This document shows, piece after piece, positions 1 through 5,899 of a stretch of DNA of 8,901 nucleotides. A model generated the notes under the pieces. That model worked only from the letters and a program-made list of their open reading frames with translations, did no database searches and was not told the DNA's origin. The stretch comes from an uncultured Caryophanales bacterium (lineage in GTDB: Bacteria > Bacillota_I > Bacilli_A > RFN20 > CAG-826). Position 1 is the stretch's first letter; each line of letters opens with the position of its first letter. The stretch lies in the NCBI GenBank assembly GCA_947165725.1, contig CAMVBL010000038.1:1-8901 (forward strand). The letters run 5' to 3'. The translations under genes and the position numbers were made by a program.

Positions 1-149
1 GCGAAAGGAATCGTTGTATCCGCCTCTAAAACTGTTGATCCATTATGACAAAATGGGCAGCGGAAATTACAAGGCTTGCAGAAGAGGACACAAGAGACCT
101 TATCTTCATAATCTAATAATGAAAATTTATCGATACCTACAAAATCCAT
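1..149 (-). CDS. nrdG: NrdG-type radical-SAM activating enzyme, N-terminal part (runs off left edge)
   Basis: This is the first 49 codons of a minus-strand gene whose 3' part lies outside the window. The translation begins MDFVGIDKFSLLDYEDKV and contains CNFRCPFC, the CxxxCxxC radical-SAM signature, with Cys27, Cys31 and Cys34 as the expected 4Fe-4S ligands, followed by HN. The FVGIDKFSLLDY opening directly before a CNFRCPFCHN motif is characteristic of the short anaerobic ribonucleotide reductase activating proteins (NrdG2-like). These cleave S-adenosylmethionine to install a glycyl radical on NrdD in the cytoplasm. An in-frame TAA lies 12 bases upstream of the ATG, so this start is firm. 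There is no Shine-Dalgarno sequence, but a TAATAT box ends 6 bases before the ATG, suggesting a leaderless message. A pyruvate-formate-lyase or other glycyl-radical activase cannot be excluded from the N-terminus alone. NrdD is not visible. Confidence 0.8.
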   Translation of the reverse strand, partial: MDFVGIDKFSLLDYEDKVSCVLFCKPCNFRCPFCHNGSTVLEADTTIPF

Positions 150-161
150 AGAAATATATTA
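150..161 (-). promoter_or_regulatory. -10 box directly ahead of the nrdG-like gene (leaderless type)
   Basis: On the minus strand TAATAT (positions 161-156) is followed by six bases and then the ATG at 149. Transcription normally starts about 7 bases after a -10 box, so the message would begin at or next to the start codon. No convincing -35 is seen at 16-18 bp. The same spacing recurs before holA, yfcE and fmt. Confidence 0.45.
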
Positions 162-220
162 GCACAAAAAAATAATAATTTTTATTTTCAAAGAAAATAT
201 TTTTATTCTGAAAAAATTTT

Positions 221-295
221 TTAAGACAAAGTTGTCGTTTTTTCACTATTACCAAGTAGAGGGGTTTTAAAAGAATCCTTCTCGTAGTTACGCAT
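221..295 (-). CDS. possible 24-aa small ORF with good ribosome binding site (doubtful)
   Basis: On the minus strand AGATAGGAGG (310-301) lies 5 bases before an ATG at 295 that opens a 24-codon ORF (MRNYEKDSFKTPLLGNSE..., stop TAA at 223-221). The peptide is polar, with no membrane segment or recognisable motif. The apparent Shine-Dalgarno is the complement of the CGCCTCCT stretch that can pair with the ribosome binding site of the hydrophobic peptide on the other strand, so it may exist only because of that pairing. I do not recognise the peptide and rank this as probably not a gene. Confidence 0.2.
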   Translation of the reverse strand: MRNYEKDSFKTPLLGNSEKTTTLS

Positions 296-298
296 GGG

Positions 299-360
299 CG
301 CCTCCTATCTATGACCGATCGGGCCTTCGGGTTATAACAGCTGTGGCCAAAAAGGAGGTG
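299..360 (+). promoter_or_regulatory. 5'-UTR stem that can sequester the Shine-Dalgarno of the small hydrophobic peptide
   Basis: In a plus-strand transcript CGCCTCCT (299-306) can pair over eight consecutive positions (one G-U) with AGGAGGTG (353-360), which is the ribosome binding site of the peptide starting at 367. The 46-base loop has its own pairing options, for example GACCGA (313-318) with TCGGGTT (327-333, one bulged G), or GGCC (322-325) with GGCC (345-348). An occluded ribosome binding site on a short membrane-peptide message is typical of type I toxin mRNAs; a ligand-sensing leader is the alternative. No clear plus-strand promoter was found upstream. Confidence 0.45.
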
Positions 361-366
361 GTAAGT

Positions 367-432
367 ATGGAACTAATATTAGCTTTCACACTTTTATTAC
401 TACTCATCCTAGTAGAAATAAAAATTAGATAA
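367..432 (+). CDS. 21-aa hydrophobic peptide, candidate type I toxin / holin-like toxin
   Basis: This is a very short gene with an unusually strong ribosome binding site (AAAGGAGGTG at 351-360, six bases before the ATG). The product begins MELILAFTLLLLLILVE and ends EIKIR. It is a single uninterrupted hydrophobic helix of about 16 residues with a positively charged C-terminus, as in small membrane toxins of the Ibs or TxpA/holin-like kind. Its stop TAA is 78 bp from the stop of the convergent IS110 recombinase. On the minus strand between them a TATAAT box (484-479) could start an antisense RNA over the 3' end of this gene, which is where type I antitoxins lie, but no good -35 accompanies it. 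The sequence directly shows hydrophobicity, the ribosome binding site and the sequestering stem; the toxin role is inference. A regulatory leader peptide or a cargo peptide of the mobile element are alternatives. Confidence 0.45.
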   Translation: MELILAFTLLLLLILVEIKIR

Positions 433-510
433 GCAAAATCAAGCATTAATTTGGTTCCACGACAAAAACAACTATCAAATTATATAAAAATCAAAAAAAT
501 GATTTATAAT

Positions 511-1698
511 CTAAATAGTTTCGAAACAAGTCCCGTTCTTAAGCATGCCGAACACGCAACAAGCTAGTTTACGACAGGACGCAACTGCAGCTACCTTGTG
601 AGAAAGGCCGCTGCTTTTCTTTTTGAAATAGAATCTAGTGATTTGATTGTCTAATTTTTGAGTAAGCATTTGAGATACAGCAAGATATAAACAAGATCTT
701 AATATTCCGTTACCTTTTCTTGTGATTGAATAATGCTCACCATCATTAGTTCCTGATTGAAGAATTGATGGATCAAGACCTATGTAAGCAACGAACTGTT
801 TGGCTGTTTTGAAACGAGTATAGTCACCAATCTCCGCTGACATCTGGATAAGAAGATTTGTTCCTATGCCAGGAACTGTTTTTAAAAGTTGATAAACAGG
901 ACTTTTTCTTAATAAATTATCGAGTTCTAAATTTATCTCTTCTATTTCTTTTTTAAGACTATTAATCTTGCTATAAGAACTAATCAAAGCATTTACATAA
1001 TCGGATTTTTCATCGACACCAGAAACGCAAGTAGATGCATAATCTTTAATCTTGTACGCTATATCGAATGCTCTATTTTTGGAAAAATGACCATTATTCA
1101 ATAAGATTTCTACAACCATATTTACGCTTCTTCTTTTTATTACATATGGATGCTTATAAGTCGAAACGATGATGTCACAAACTTTGCTTTCTGCATCAAA
1201 ATATTCATCAAAACAAGGCCAAATCAAGTCGAGATACCTATGGTATACACATCTTTGACGCACTCCTTCTTCTCTTATGTCTCGTTTTCTCCTGGATAAA
1301 GATTTGATGTTGTTATTATCGCTTTCAAATTTTCTGATGCATCTCGTGTAATAAACAGTTGCTATATTTAGACAATCTTTGGAATCCGTTTTAGTAACTC
1401 GGATTTGACTTTTTCTCACTTTCGCTGATTCTAAAGGCGATATTGCATAAAGATCTAATCCGAGAGTTTGAATATATTTCGCGATACATTCATGATAGAT
1501 ACCAGTAAATTCAAAGACGAATTTTGGTTTCTTATGAGTTTGTTTTTCTAATGATTTTGCTAATTCCTTTATTAGCTTTAAATCACTTTTTAAATGTCGA
1601 ACCACAAATGGTTTTCCAACAGGATTTGATAGTCCGATGAACCCCTGAATGTGAGATTTTCCTTTACTCACATCACACGCAATTACAGGGTCTTCCAT
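511..1698 (-). CDS. IS110-family DEDD recombinase (transposase)
   Basis: This 395-aa protein catalyses RNA-guided excision and insertion of the surrounding element. The N-terminal RuvC-like domain shows the DEDD set: Asp9 in ACDVSKGK, Glu63 in VFEFTGIYHE, and Asp105 and Asp108 in KTDSKDCLNIA. A coiled-coil-like stretch follows at about 243-265 (SLKKEIEEINLELDNLL). The C-terminal domain begins with a helix-hairpin-helix at about 271-281 (LKTVPGIGT), continues with GLDPSILQSGTNDG, where Ser315 of QSG is the expected catalytic serine, and ends with ITRKGNGILRSCLYLAV. All key residues are present and there is no frameshift, so the enzyme looks functional. Its ATG is preceded by AGGAGGG (about 1716-1710). 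It is somewhat longer than IS621-type recombinases (about 326 aa), mostly in the middle region at about 120-240. The roughly 270 bases upstream carry the likely guide RNA. Confidence 0.93.
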   Translation of the reverse strand: MEDPVIACDVSKGKSHIQGFIGLSNPVGKPFVVRHLKSDLKLIKELAKSLEKQTHKKPKFVFEFTGIYHECIAKYIQTLGLDLYAISPLESAKVRKSQIRVTKTDSKDCLNIATVYYTRCIRKFESDNNNIKSLSRRKRDIREEGVRQRCVYHRYLDLIWPCFDEYFDAESKVCDIIVSTYKHPYVIKRRSVNMVVEILLNNGHFSKNRAFDIAYKIKDYASTCVSGVDEKSDYVNALISSYSKINSLKKEIEEINLELDNLLRKSPVYQLLKTVPGIGTNLLIQMSAEIGDYTRFKTAKQFVAYIGLDPSILQSGTNDGEHYSITRKGNGILRSCLYLAVSQMLTQKLDNQITRFYFKKKSSGLSHKVAAVASCRKLACCVFGMLKNGTCFETI

Positions 1699-1779
1699 TT
1701 ATTTATTCCCTCCTATCTGGCATTTCTTTTTCTTGGCTTTCCGTTAACTAGATGACAGAACTGTTTTTTAAAAGATACA

Positions 1780-1920
1780 CGAGATCAAGTCCCATTTAGA
1801 TTAAACGAACTCACTCTATCTAGGACGGAAACAACATTTTTTATTACGAGATTAAATCTCTAAAAACCGTACGTTGTTATTCCGCTAGGAAGAAGCATGC
1901 CTGCTCCCACCTACTTAGGC
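1780..1920 (-). ncRNA. candidate IS110 bridge (guide) RNA, limits approximate
   Basis: Upstream of the recombinase the minus strand folds into three successive hairpins. The first is GGGAGCA-GGCA-TGCTTCT (1908-1891; 7 bp including two G-U). The second is a long one in which CTAG+CGGAA+ACAAC (1888-1873) pairs with GTTGTTTCCG+CTAG (1835-1820): 14 bp interrupted by two 2-nt bulges, with an internal loop and an apical GAGAT-TTA-ATCTC hairpin (1860-1848). The third is GAGTTC/GGACTT enclosing TTTA/TAAA (1812-1787). A short 5' hairpin followed by two longer hairpins with internal loops matches the published organisation of IS110 bridge RNAs, whose two loops pair with the target and donor DNA. The structure is seen in the sequence; the role is inferred from the family. 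I could not assign the guide segments because the element ends are not fixed. No promoter is obvious, which would fit one formed at the circular junction. Confidence 0.55.
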
Positions 1921-1965
1921 TTAGCCATTAACCCAAGAAACATAACAATATTTTACTTGAGCAAA

Positions 1966-1987
1966 AGAAAAACCCTATATTTAGGGT
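1966..1987 (-). terminator. Rho-independent terminator, minus strand
   Basis: On the minus strand ACCCTA-AATA-TAGGGT (1987-1972) is followed by TTTTCTTTT. It would stop minus-strand transcripts coming from the right before they enter the insertion sequence. It sits immediately downstream of the U-tract of the candidate small RNA, giving two stops in tandem. Confidence 0.5.
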
Positions 1988-2051
1988 AAAAAAAAGATGA
2001 TGGCAATCCGATAATCGGTTTGATAATCCATTTAAGGACCTCGCATCATCT
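1988..2051 (-). ncRNA. candidate 64-nt small RNA with own promoter and terminator
   Basis: The minus strand reads AGATGATG (2051-2044) and, 41 bases later, CATCATCT (2002-1995) followed by seven more Ts, so the RNA is closed by an 8-bp stem running straight into a U-tract. Inside, CCGA-TTA-TCGG (2018-2008) forms a second hairpin and TCC/GGA can extend the closing stem past an internal loop. A plausible minus promoter is TTGTTT (2085-2080), 16 bp, TATAAA (2063-2058), which predicts a start at 2051, exactly the base of the stem. It lacks the GGUC...GGAA...AGCAGCC core of SRP RNA, and I do not recognise it as any known RNA. Alternatives are a free-standing transcription blocker or a folded plus-strand leader of holA. 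Confidence 0.4.
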
Positions 2052-2113
2052 AAGATATTTATAACATATGTTTGATATAAAACAAAGCATTTATAAGTTT
2101 TATCAACAATGTG

Positions 2114-2148
2114 TAGTTACAAAATATAAAATATTTTATAATAGTTTC
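2114..2148 (+). promoter_or_regulatory. holA promoter, leaderless type
   Basis: TAGTTA (2114-2119), 17 bp, then a perfect TATAAT (2137-2142) six bases before the ATG at 2149. The predicted transcription start coincides with the start codon. There is no Shine-Dalgarno sequence upstream. This supports 2149 rather than 2068 as the holA start. Confidence 0.55.
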
Positions 2149-3129
2149 ATGATTTATCTTATTAATGGCAAACAAAACATTCGTTTAAAAAGCCAGATGA
2201 AAAGCATTATCAAAGATTCCATTAAGGAAATCGATGCGATGAATTTCGTCAAATTTGATGCTTCTTTAACACAAATCCAAGAGATTATGAGTGAAGCTAA
2301 CTATATGCCTTTAGGCTATGACAAAAAGGTTGTGGTTATTGATTCACCATATTTCTTAATGAAAGAAAGAACTAAATCAAAGATTGAAAGTGAACAAGAT
2401 TATCAAACTTTATTAAACTATTTAAACCAACCAAACCCTGATGTTGATCTCATCTTTTTAGTGAATACCGCGGAAAAGGAAATCGATAAAAAGAATGAAT
2501 ATTATCAGTTAATAGAAAAAAACGGCAAAGTCATTACCGTCGCGGAACCTAAACAAGAGCAGTGGAATGATGTCGTGAAACAATACTTCACCTCTAAATG
2601 GCCTAACACTGTCATAGACAGTGACGCGGTCGTGGAATTAGGTAGAAGAACTGAAGGAGATTACGCTTCATTATTTAATAATGGTAGTAAACTCGCTCTT
2701 TATACTGATCACATTACCTTTAACGATGTCACAAAGATGGTGACTAGACCACTAGAAGAAAATTCTTTCTTATTATTTAACTATCTCGTTGATGAAAAGA
2801 ATATGGAAGCAGTTGCTTTATTTAGAGATTTAAAGACTAGCAATGTTGAACCAGTGACTTTAATCAGCATGGTCGCTAATCAGTTTAGATTATTAAATAG
2901 AGTCTCATATTTAGCCAGACACGGCTATCAGCCAGAAGACATCGCTAAAGAATTAAATATCAATCCAATTAGAGCAAAAATCTTAAGAAAGAATAGTTTT
3001 GTTGTCTCTGGTAAACGTGTTTTACAAACTTTAGAAGATTTATATCAATTAGATAAACAAATTAAAAGCGGTCTTGTGGACCGCTATTACAGCTTTGAGC
3101 TATTCCTAATTAATTTCAAAAGAAAATAA
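2149..3129 (+). CDS. holA: DNA polymerase III subunit delta
   Basis: Delta is the clamp-loader subunit that opens the beta sliding clamp, acting in the cytoplasm within the DnaX complex. From the 2149 ATG the protein is 326 aa and begins MIYLINGKQNIRLKSQ, the usual delta opening (MIYLI-G...). It continues with the AAA+-like N-terminal region (KKVVVIDSPYFL at 60-70, DLIFLVNTAEKE at 100-111), a middle helical part (VVELGRRTEGDYASLFNN) and the C-terminal collar domain (VTLISMVANQFRLLNRV at 236-252, LYQLDKQIKSGLVDRYYSFELFL at the end). As in other deltas there is no functional Walker motif. A longer in-frame start at 2068 would add 27 residues (MFDIKQSIYKFYQQ...) unlike the family and would run across the promoter, so I reject it. 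The TAA abuts the rpsT stop on the other strand with no intervening base. Confidence 0.93.
   Translation: MIYLINGKQNIRLKSQMKSIIKDSIKEIDAMNFVKFDASLTQIQEIMSEANYMPLGYDKKVVVIDSPYFLMKERTKSKIESEQDYQTLLNYLNQPNPDVDLIFLVNTAEKEIDKKNEYYQLIEKNGKVITVAEPKQEQWNDVVKQYFTSKWPNTVIDSDAVVELGRRTEGDYASLFNNGSKLALYTDHITFNDVTKMVTRPLEENSFLLFNYLVDEKNMEAVALFRDLKTSNVEPVTLISMVANQFRLLNRVSYLARHGYQPEDIAKELNINPIRAKILRKNSFVVSGKRVLQTLEDLYQLDKQIKSGLVDRYYSFELFLINFKRK
3061..3085 (-). terminator. rpsT terminator lying inside the end of holA
   Basis: On the minus strand AGCGGTC-CACAA-GACCGCT (3085-3067, seven perfect pairs) is followed by TTTAATTTG, 45 bases past the rpsT stop. It is a plausible intrinsic terminator for rpsT, although its U-tract is interrupted. 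The same bases encode SGLVDRY of HolA on the plus strand, where the hairpin is followed by no T-run. Confidence 0.5.
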
Positions 3130-3393
3130 TTATCTAACGGAATTCACTAAACGTGAAAGTTCGCCTTTTTGTCTAGCAGCAGTGTTCTTGTGTTGAATAC
3201 CATCGCTGACGGATTTATCGATTAAACGGAAAGCCGCATTCATTAATTCTTCGGCCTTAGCTAAATCTTTTGCTTCAACGGCTAATCTGACTTTTTTGAT
3301 GGCAGTACGGATAGCGCTTTTCGCGGAAGCGTTTCTTTGACGAGCTTTTTCGTTAGTTTTGATACGTTTGATTTGTGATTTTATGTTAGCCAT
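3130..3393 (-). CDS. rpsT: 30S ribosomal protein S20
   Basis: This 87-aa, lysine- and arginine-rich protein has normal S20 length and is a primary 16S rRNA binder in small-subunit assembly. The opening MANIKSQIKRIKTNEKARQRN, the central SAIRTAIKKVRLAVEAKDLAKAEE and the DGIQHKNTAARQKGELSRLV segment near the C-terminus are the standard family landmarks. The start is supported by the Shine-Dalgarno AGAGGT seven bases before the ATG. The gene has its own promoter in the 79-bp gap after the acyl ligase gene and converges on holA. The holA-rpsT neighbourhood is common in Bacillota. The gene appears normal. Confidence 0.98.
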   Translation of the reverse strand: MANIKSQIKRIKTNEKARQRNASAKSAIRTAIKKVRLAVEAKDLAKAEELMNAAFRLIDKSVSDGIQHKNTAARQKGELSRLVNSVR

Positions 3394-3415
3394 AAAGTTA
3401 CCTCTTTCTTAGTGC

Positions 3416-3452
3416 CGAGTGTAATATTACCAAAACTCGACAAATAATGCAA
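3416..3452 (-). promoter_or_regulatory. rpsT promoter (extended -10) within a nested palindrome
   Basis: On the minus strand TTGCAT (3452-3447), 17 bp, TGG-TAATAT (-10 at 3429-3424 with an extended TGn), predicting a start near 3417 and a leader of about 25 nt carrying the Shine-Dalgarno. The -10 sits in a perfect 10-bp palindrome GTAATATTAC (3421-3430), which is itself flanked by CGAGT (3416-3420) and ACTCG (3435-3439). The symmetry could be an operator; no regulator is indicated. A weak AT-only hairpin at 3442-3458 precedes it and might attenuate read-through from the upstream gene. Confidence 0.45.
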
Positions 3453-3472
3453 TTATTTATTATACGCTTTTA

Positions 3473-5449
3473 TTATTTTTGTTTAAGTAAGCGTGCGATT
3501 TCTTCAACGAAGTCGTTGACACAGGTGAGTTTGCCATACTGTTCTTCAGGCACTTCAATGTCGAAGTAACGGTCGACTTCTTGCACTAATTCAACATAGT
3601 TCATGGAGTCACCACCTAAGTCATTAATCCAGTGATCTTCATCATCAATCTTGAATGTTGGTAAGACTAAGATTTTGGAGAAAAGTTCTCTTACAGGTGG
3701 GAGAATATTCTTAATCGCTTCTTCAGATAATTTTCTTGTCTTAGAAGAAACTTTCTTAGAATTAATGAGAACATACTTGTTAGAACCATTTTCGATTTCT
3801 TTCTTAATCGCAAAACGTTTAACTTTCATATTGTTCGCCATTGGCAAGCGATTCTTTGCTAAATAAATAGCGTCGATTTTTGTGTCATGTGGAAGCTTAA
3901 TAGCCTTAATCGTAGCTTCTAATTCTTTTAAGGCTTCTTCACTTGTCTTATCATCAAGTTCTAAGACTAAGACGATGTCTTCATGAAGGGCTTTATCTTT
4001 ATTAACAACACCTAAAACTGATAAGTTTGTGACATTTGGTAAATCTTTGAAGTAGATTTCAAGTTCATCTGGGAAGATGTTTTCGCCATTCGCATTAATG
4101 ATGACATCTTTCATTCTACCTTTCATGATGTAACCAGTTTCAAATTTATTAACGATATCACCTGTATGGAAATAACCATTATCTAAAACGGTTTCTTTTT
4201 CCACACCCGCGATGATTTCTCTAATGTGAATTGTAGGTGATTTAATTAAGAGTTCGCTATCAGCTTCATTGACTTTGTATTCAACACCGTTAAGAGGTTT
4301 ACCGATATAACCGTTTAATCTTTGTTTAACATCTGGAGAAAGTTCAACAGAAGTAACACCGACTTCAGTCATACCATATCCGTTATATAAAGGATAGCCT
4401 AAACCATTGATTGCTCTTAATGTTTCATTAGAAAGATAGCCGCCACCAGAGATACAATATTTAACGTGTTTACCTAAGATCATACCTTTAATCTTATCAG
4501 CGACAATCTTCTTAGAAGCAAAGCCTGCTTCTTCAGCGCTCATTTCACCTAAGTTATAAGCCATCATCTTTTCTAAAAGCTTTTGTTTGTCTTCATTTTG
4601 CATAGCAAACTTACGCTTAATAGATAAGGCTAAGGAATCCCAGAATAATGGGACACTATAGACGTGAGTAATGCCAGTCTTTTGGCAAATTGATAATAAA
4701 TCAGTTGGAGTATTGCTCTTTGGGAACACTAAGGTTGTGCCATAGAATGTATACCATAAGAAGACAGCGACAAAGCCAAAGATGTGGTGGAATGGAATCA
4801 TCGCTAAGATCTTAATTTGACCAACTTTCTTTGGATACATAATGGTCATGCTTTCTTCAGTCATCTTTAAAGAACAGCAGATTTGATTCACAAAGTTTTC
4901 ACCATTGAAAACCATGAGTTTAGCGTCACCAGTTGTGCCACTGGAAGAGAAGATAACTTCATTCGCCCAGGATGGGTTAGACATTTCTTTTTTAGCGTTT
5001 TGTAGGATATTGTCTAATCTGATTTTATTAAGGGTATATTCGTGGTTATCATCACTAATAATGGCGATAGCTTTTGCTTGATTGGCTAAGTTAATAACGT
5101 TTTCTCTTGGTAATTTAGCGTCCACTAAGACTGGGACAAAGCCCGCCATTAATAAAGCCCAGAAGATTTCACCCCAACTTGGACAGTTAGCGACTTTTAA
5201 AACGACACGATTTGTGCCTTCTTTTTTAATCTTATTAGATAGATATAATGCGTACTTTTTGACGTTTTCATCCATCTTAGAATATTTGTACTTTTTAATG
5301 CGGTTGTTAAGACCGGTAAATTCGGCATAGACGTTCTTCTTATTTTGGTGCATTAATTGTTGGTAAATGTTCACAAAATGACGAGAAGTCTTAAGTAAAT
5401 CTGCCGCACTCAAGATATATTGAGTGATCAATTGTTGTTTGTTTTTCAT
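3473..5449 (-). CDS. ANL-superfamily acyl-AMP ligase fused to a C-terminal acyl carrier domain
   Basis: This 658-aa cytoplasmic enzyme combines an adenylation module (about 40-560) with a carrier module (about 580-658). The adenylation motifs are FSSSGTTGDAKL (167-178, phosphate-binding loop), IPFHHIFGF (218-226, fatty-acyl-ligase-like), YGMTE (358-362), YFHTGDI (426-432, Asp431), GRMKDVIINANGENIFP (444-460) and the catalytic-lysine region NNMKVKR (Lys542). The carrier domain has LGGDSMNYVEL with Ser615 as the phosphopantetheine site. No condensation, thioesterase or reductase domain is present. It should activate a carboxylic acid, probably a fatty acid, and load it onto its own carrier arm; the acid and the final acceptor cannot be read from the sequence. 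The Shine-Dalgarno AAAGGA lies 8 bases before the ATG, and the gene begins 12 bp after the phosphodiesterase stop, so the two are co-transcribed. A stand-alone NRPS-like loading protein is the alternative. Confidence 0.85.
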   Translation of the reverse strand: MKNKQQLITQYILSAADLLKTSRHFVNIYQQLMHQNKKNVYAEFTGLNNRIKKYKYSKMDENVKKYALYLSNKIKKEGTNRVVLKVANCPSWGEIFWALLMAGFVPVLVDAKLPRENVINLANQAKAIAIISDDNHEYTLNKIRLDNILQNAKKEMSNPSWANEVIFSSSGTTGDAKLMVFNGENFVNQICCSLKMTEESMTIMYPKKVGQIKILAMIPFHHIFGFVAVFLWYTFYGTTLVFPKSNTPTDLLSICQKTGITHVYSVPLFWDSLALSIKRKFAMQNEDKQKLLEKMMAYNLGEMSAEEAGFASKKIVADKIKGMILGKHVKYCISGGGYLSNETLRAINGLGYPLYNGYGMTEVGVTSVELSPDVKQRLNGYIGKPLNGVEYKVNEADSELLIKSPTIHIREIIAGVEKETVLDNGYFHTGDIVNKFETGYIMKGRMKDVIINANGENIFPDELEIYFKDLPNVTNLSVLGVVNKDKALHEDIVLVLELDDKTSEEALKELEATIKAIKLPHDTKIDAIYLAKNRLPMANNMKVKRFAIKKEIENGSNKYVLINSKKVSSKTRKLSEEAIKNILPPVRELFSKILVLPTFKIDDEDHWINDLGGDSMNYVELVQEVDRYFDIEVPEEQYGKLTCVNDFVEEIARLLKQK

Positions 5450-5461
5450 ATGTTTTCCTTT

Positions 5462-5899
5462 TTATATTAACGTGTAGAACTTAATGTCTACTGTATTAGA
5501 TTCAATTATTAGGATGGCATAACTACCATCAAACTTATCCCTAGCGTAACTTAAAGCGCCCGGATTTACATATAATATATCATGTTTGATTTCATTTCTA
5601 CGAATATGTGTATGCCCATGTATGACAATCTTTGCGTTGTGTTTATTCAATAACTCTTTACTAACATAGGGTGTATGTTGTACGAAAATATTCCCATATG
5701 GACTAGGAATAATTAGATATTCTGGGAAGTCATAATATCGGTCACAGTTACCTCTCACTGAAATAAATGGCTTAATTGACCATTCATCTTGCTCGCTATC
5801 TCCAGCGTGAAGATATAAATCCATATTTGGATAAAGGGCCGCTAAACGGTCTAAAGAAGCATAATCTCCGTGCGAATCACTAACTAACAAAATTTTCAT
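5462..5899 (-). CDS. YfcE/MJ0936-family metallophosphodiesterase
   Basis: This 145-aa calcineurin-like phosphoesterase is slightly shorter than most relatives. The dinuclear metal site is complete: Asp8 and His10 in SDSHGD, Asp34 in HAGD, Asn51 in GNCD, His75 in VQHTPY, and His96 and His98 in IHGHTH. Members of this family hydrolyse phosphodiesters in vitro, but the physiological substrate is generally unknown, and nothing here identifies it. It is first in a minus operon with the acyl ligase-carrier gene, which might suggest a link to lipid or carrier-arm metabolism, though that is only inference. The ATG at 5899 has only GAAAG upstream, and a TACTAT box ends 7 bases before it. Confidence 0.9.
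   Translation of the reverse strand: MKILLVSDSHGDYASLDRLAALYPNMDLYLHAGDSEQDEWSIKPFISVRGNCDRYYDFPEYLIIPSPYGNIFVQHTPYVSKELLNKHNAKIVIHGHTHIRRNEIKHDILYVNPGALSYARDKFDGSYAILIIESNTVDIKFYTLI

Larger units (their letters stand above)
440..1965 (-). mobile_element. IS110-family insertion sequence (ends approximate)
   Basis: This consists of an intact DEDD recombinase gene plus a long structured non-coding region upstream of it, the organisation of the IS110 group. The opposite arrangement, with the RNA downstream, marks the IS1111 group. IS110 elements lack obvious terminal inverted repeats and make no long target duplications, so the ends cannot be fixed by eye. I place the recombinase-distal end shortly beyond the predicted guide RNA (before the hairpin at 1972-1987) and the other end within the 80 bases after the recombinase stop. 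Whether the small peptide at 367-432 lies inside or beside the element is unresolved. The block separates the nrdG-like gene from holA and carries strong Shine-Dalgarno sequences, unlike the adjacent host genes. Confidence 0.65.

Noticed and set aside
221..250. Terminator hairpin GACA-AAGT-TGTC followed by a T-run at 224-243 on the plus strand
   Set aside because: It has only four base pairs, and no plus-strand gene lies upstream to be terminated.
2044..2051. SRP RNA (4.5S) identity for the 1988-2051 small RNA
   Set aside because: A GAGGUCC segment is reminiscent, but the GGAA...AGCAGCC core of SRP RNA is absent.
3651..3866. Plus-strand 71-aa ORF
   Set aside because: It is antisense to the carrier-domain part of the acyl ligase, has no ribosome binding site and no recognisable domain; it is a shadow frame.
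5082..5330. Plus-strand 82-aa ORF
   Set aside because: It lies opposite the N-terminal part of the acyl ligase coding sequence and has no independent signals.
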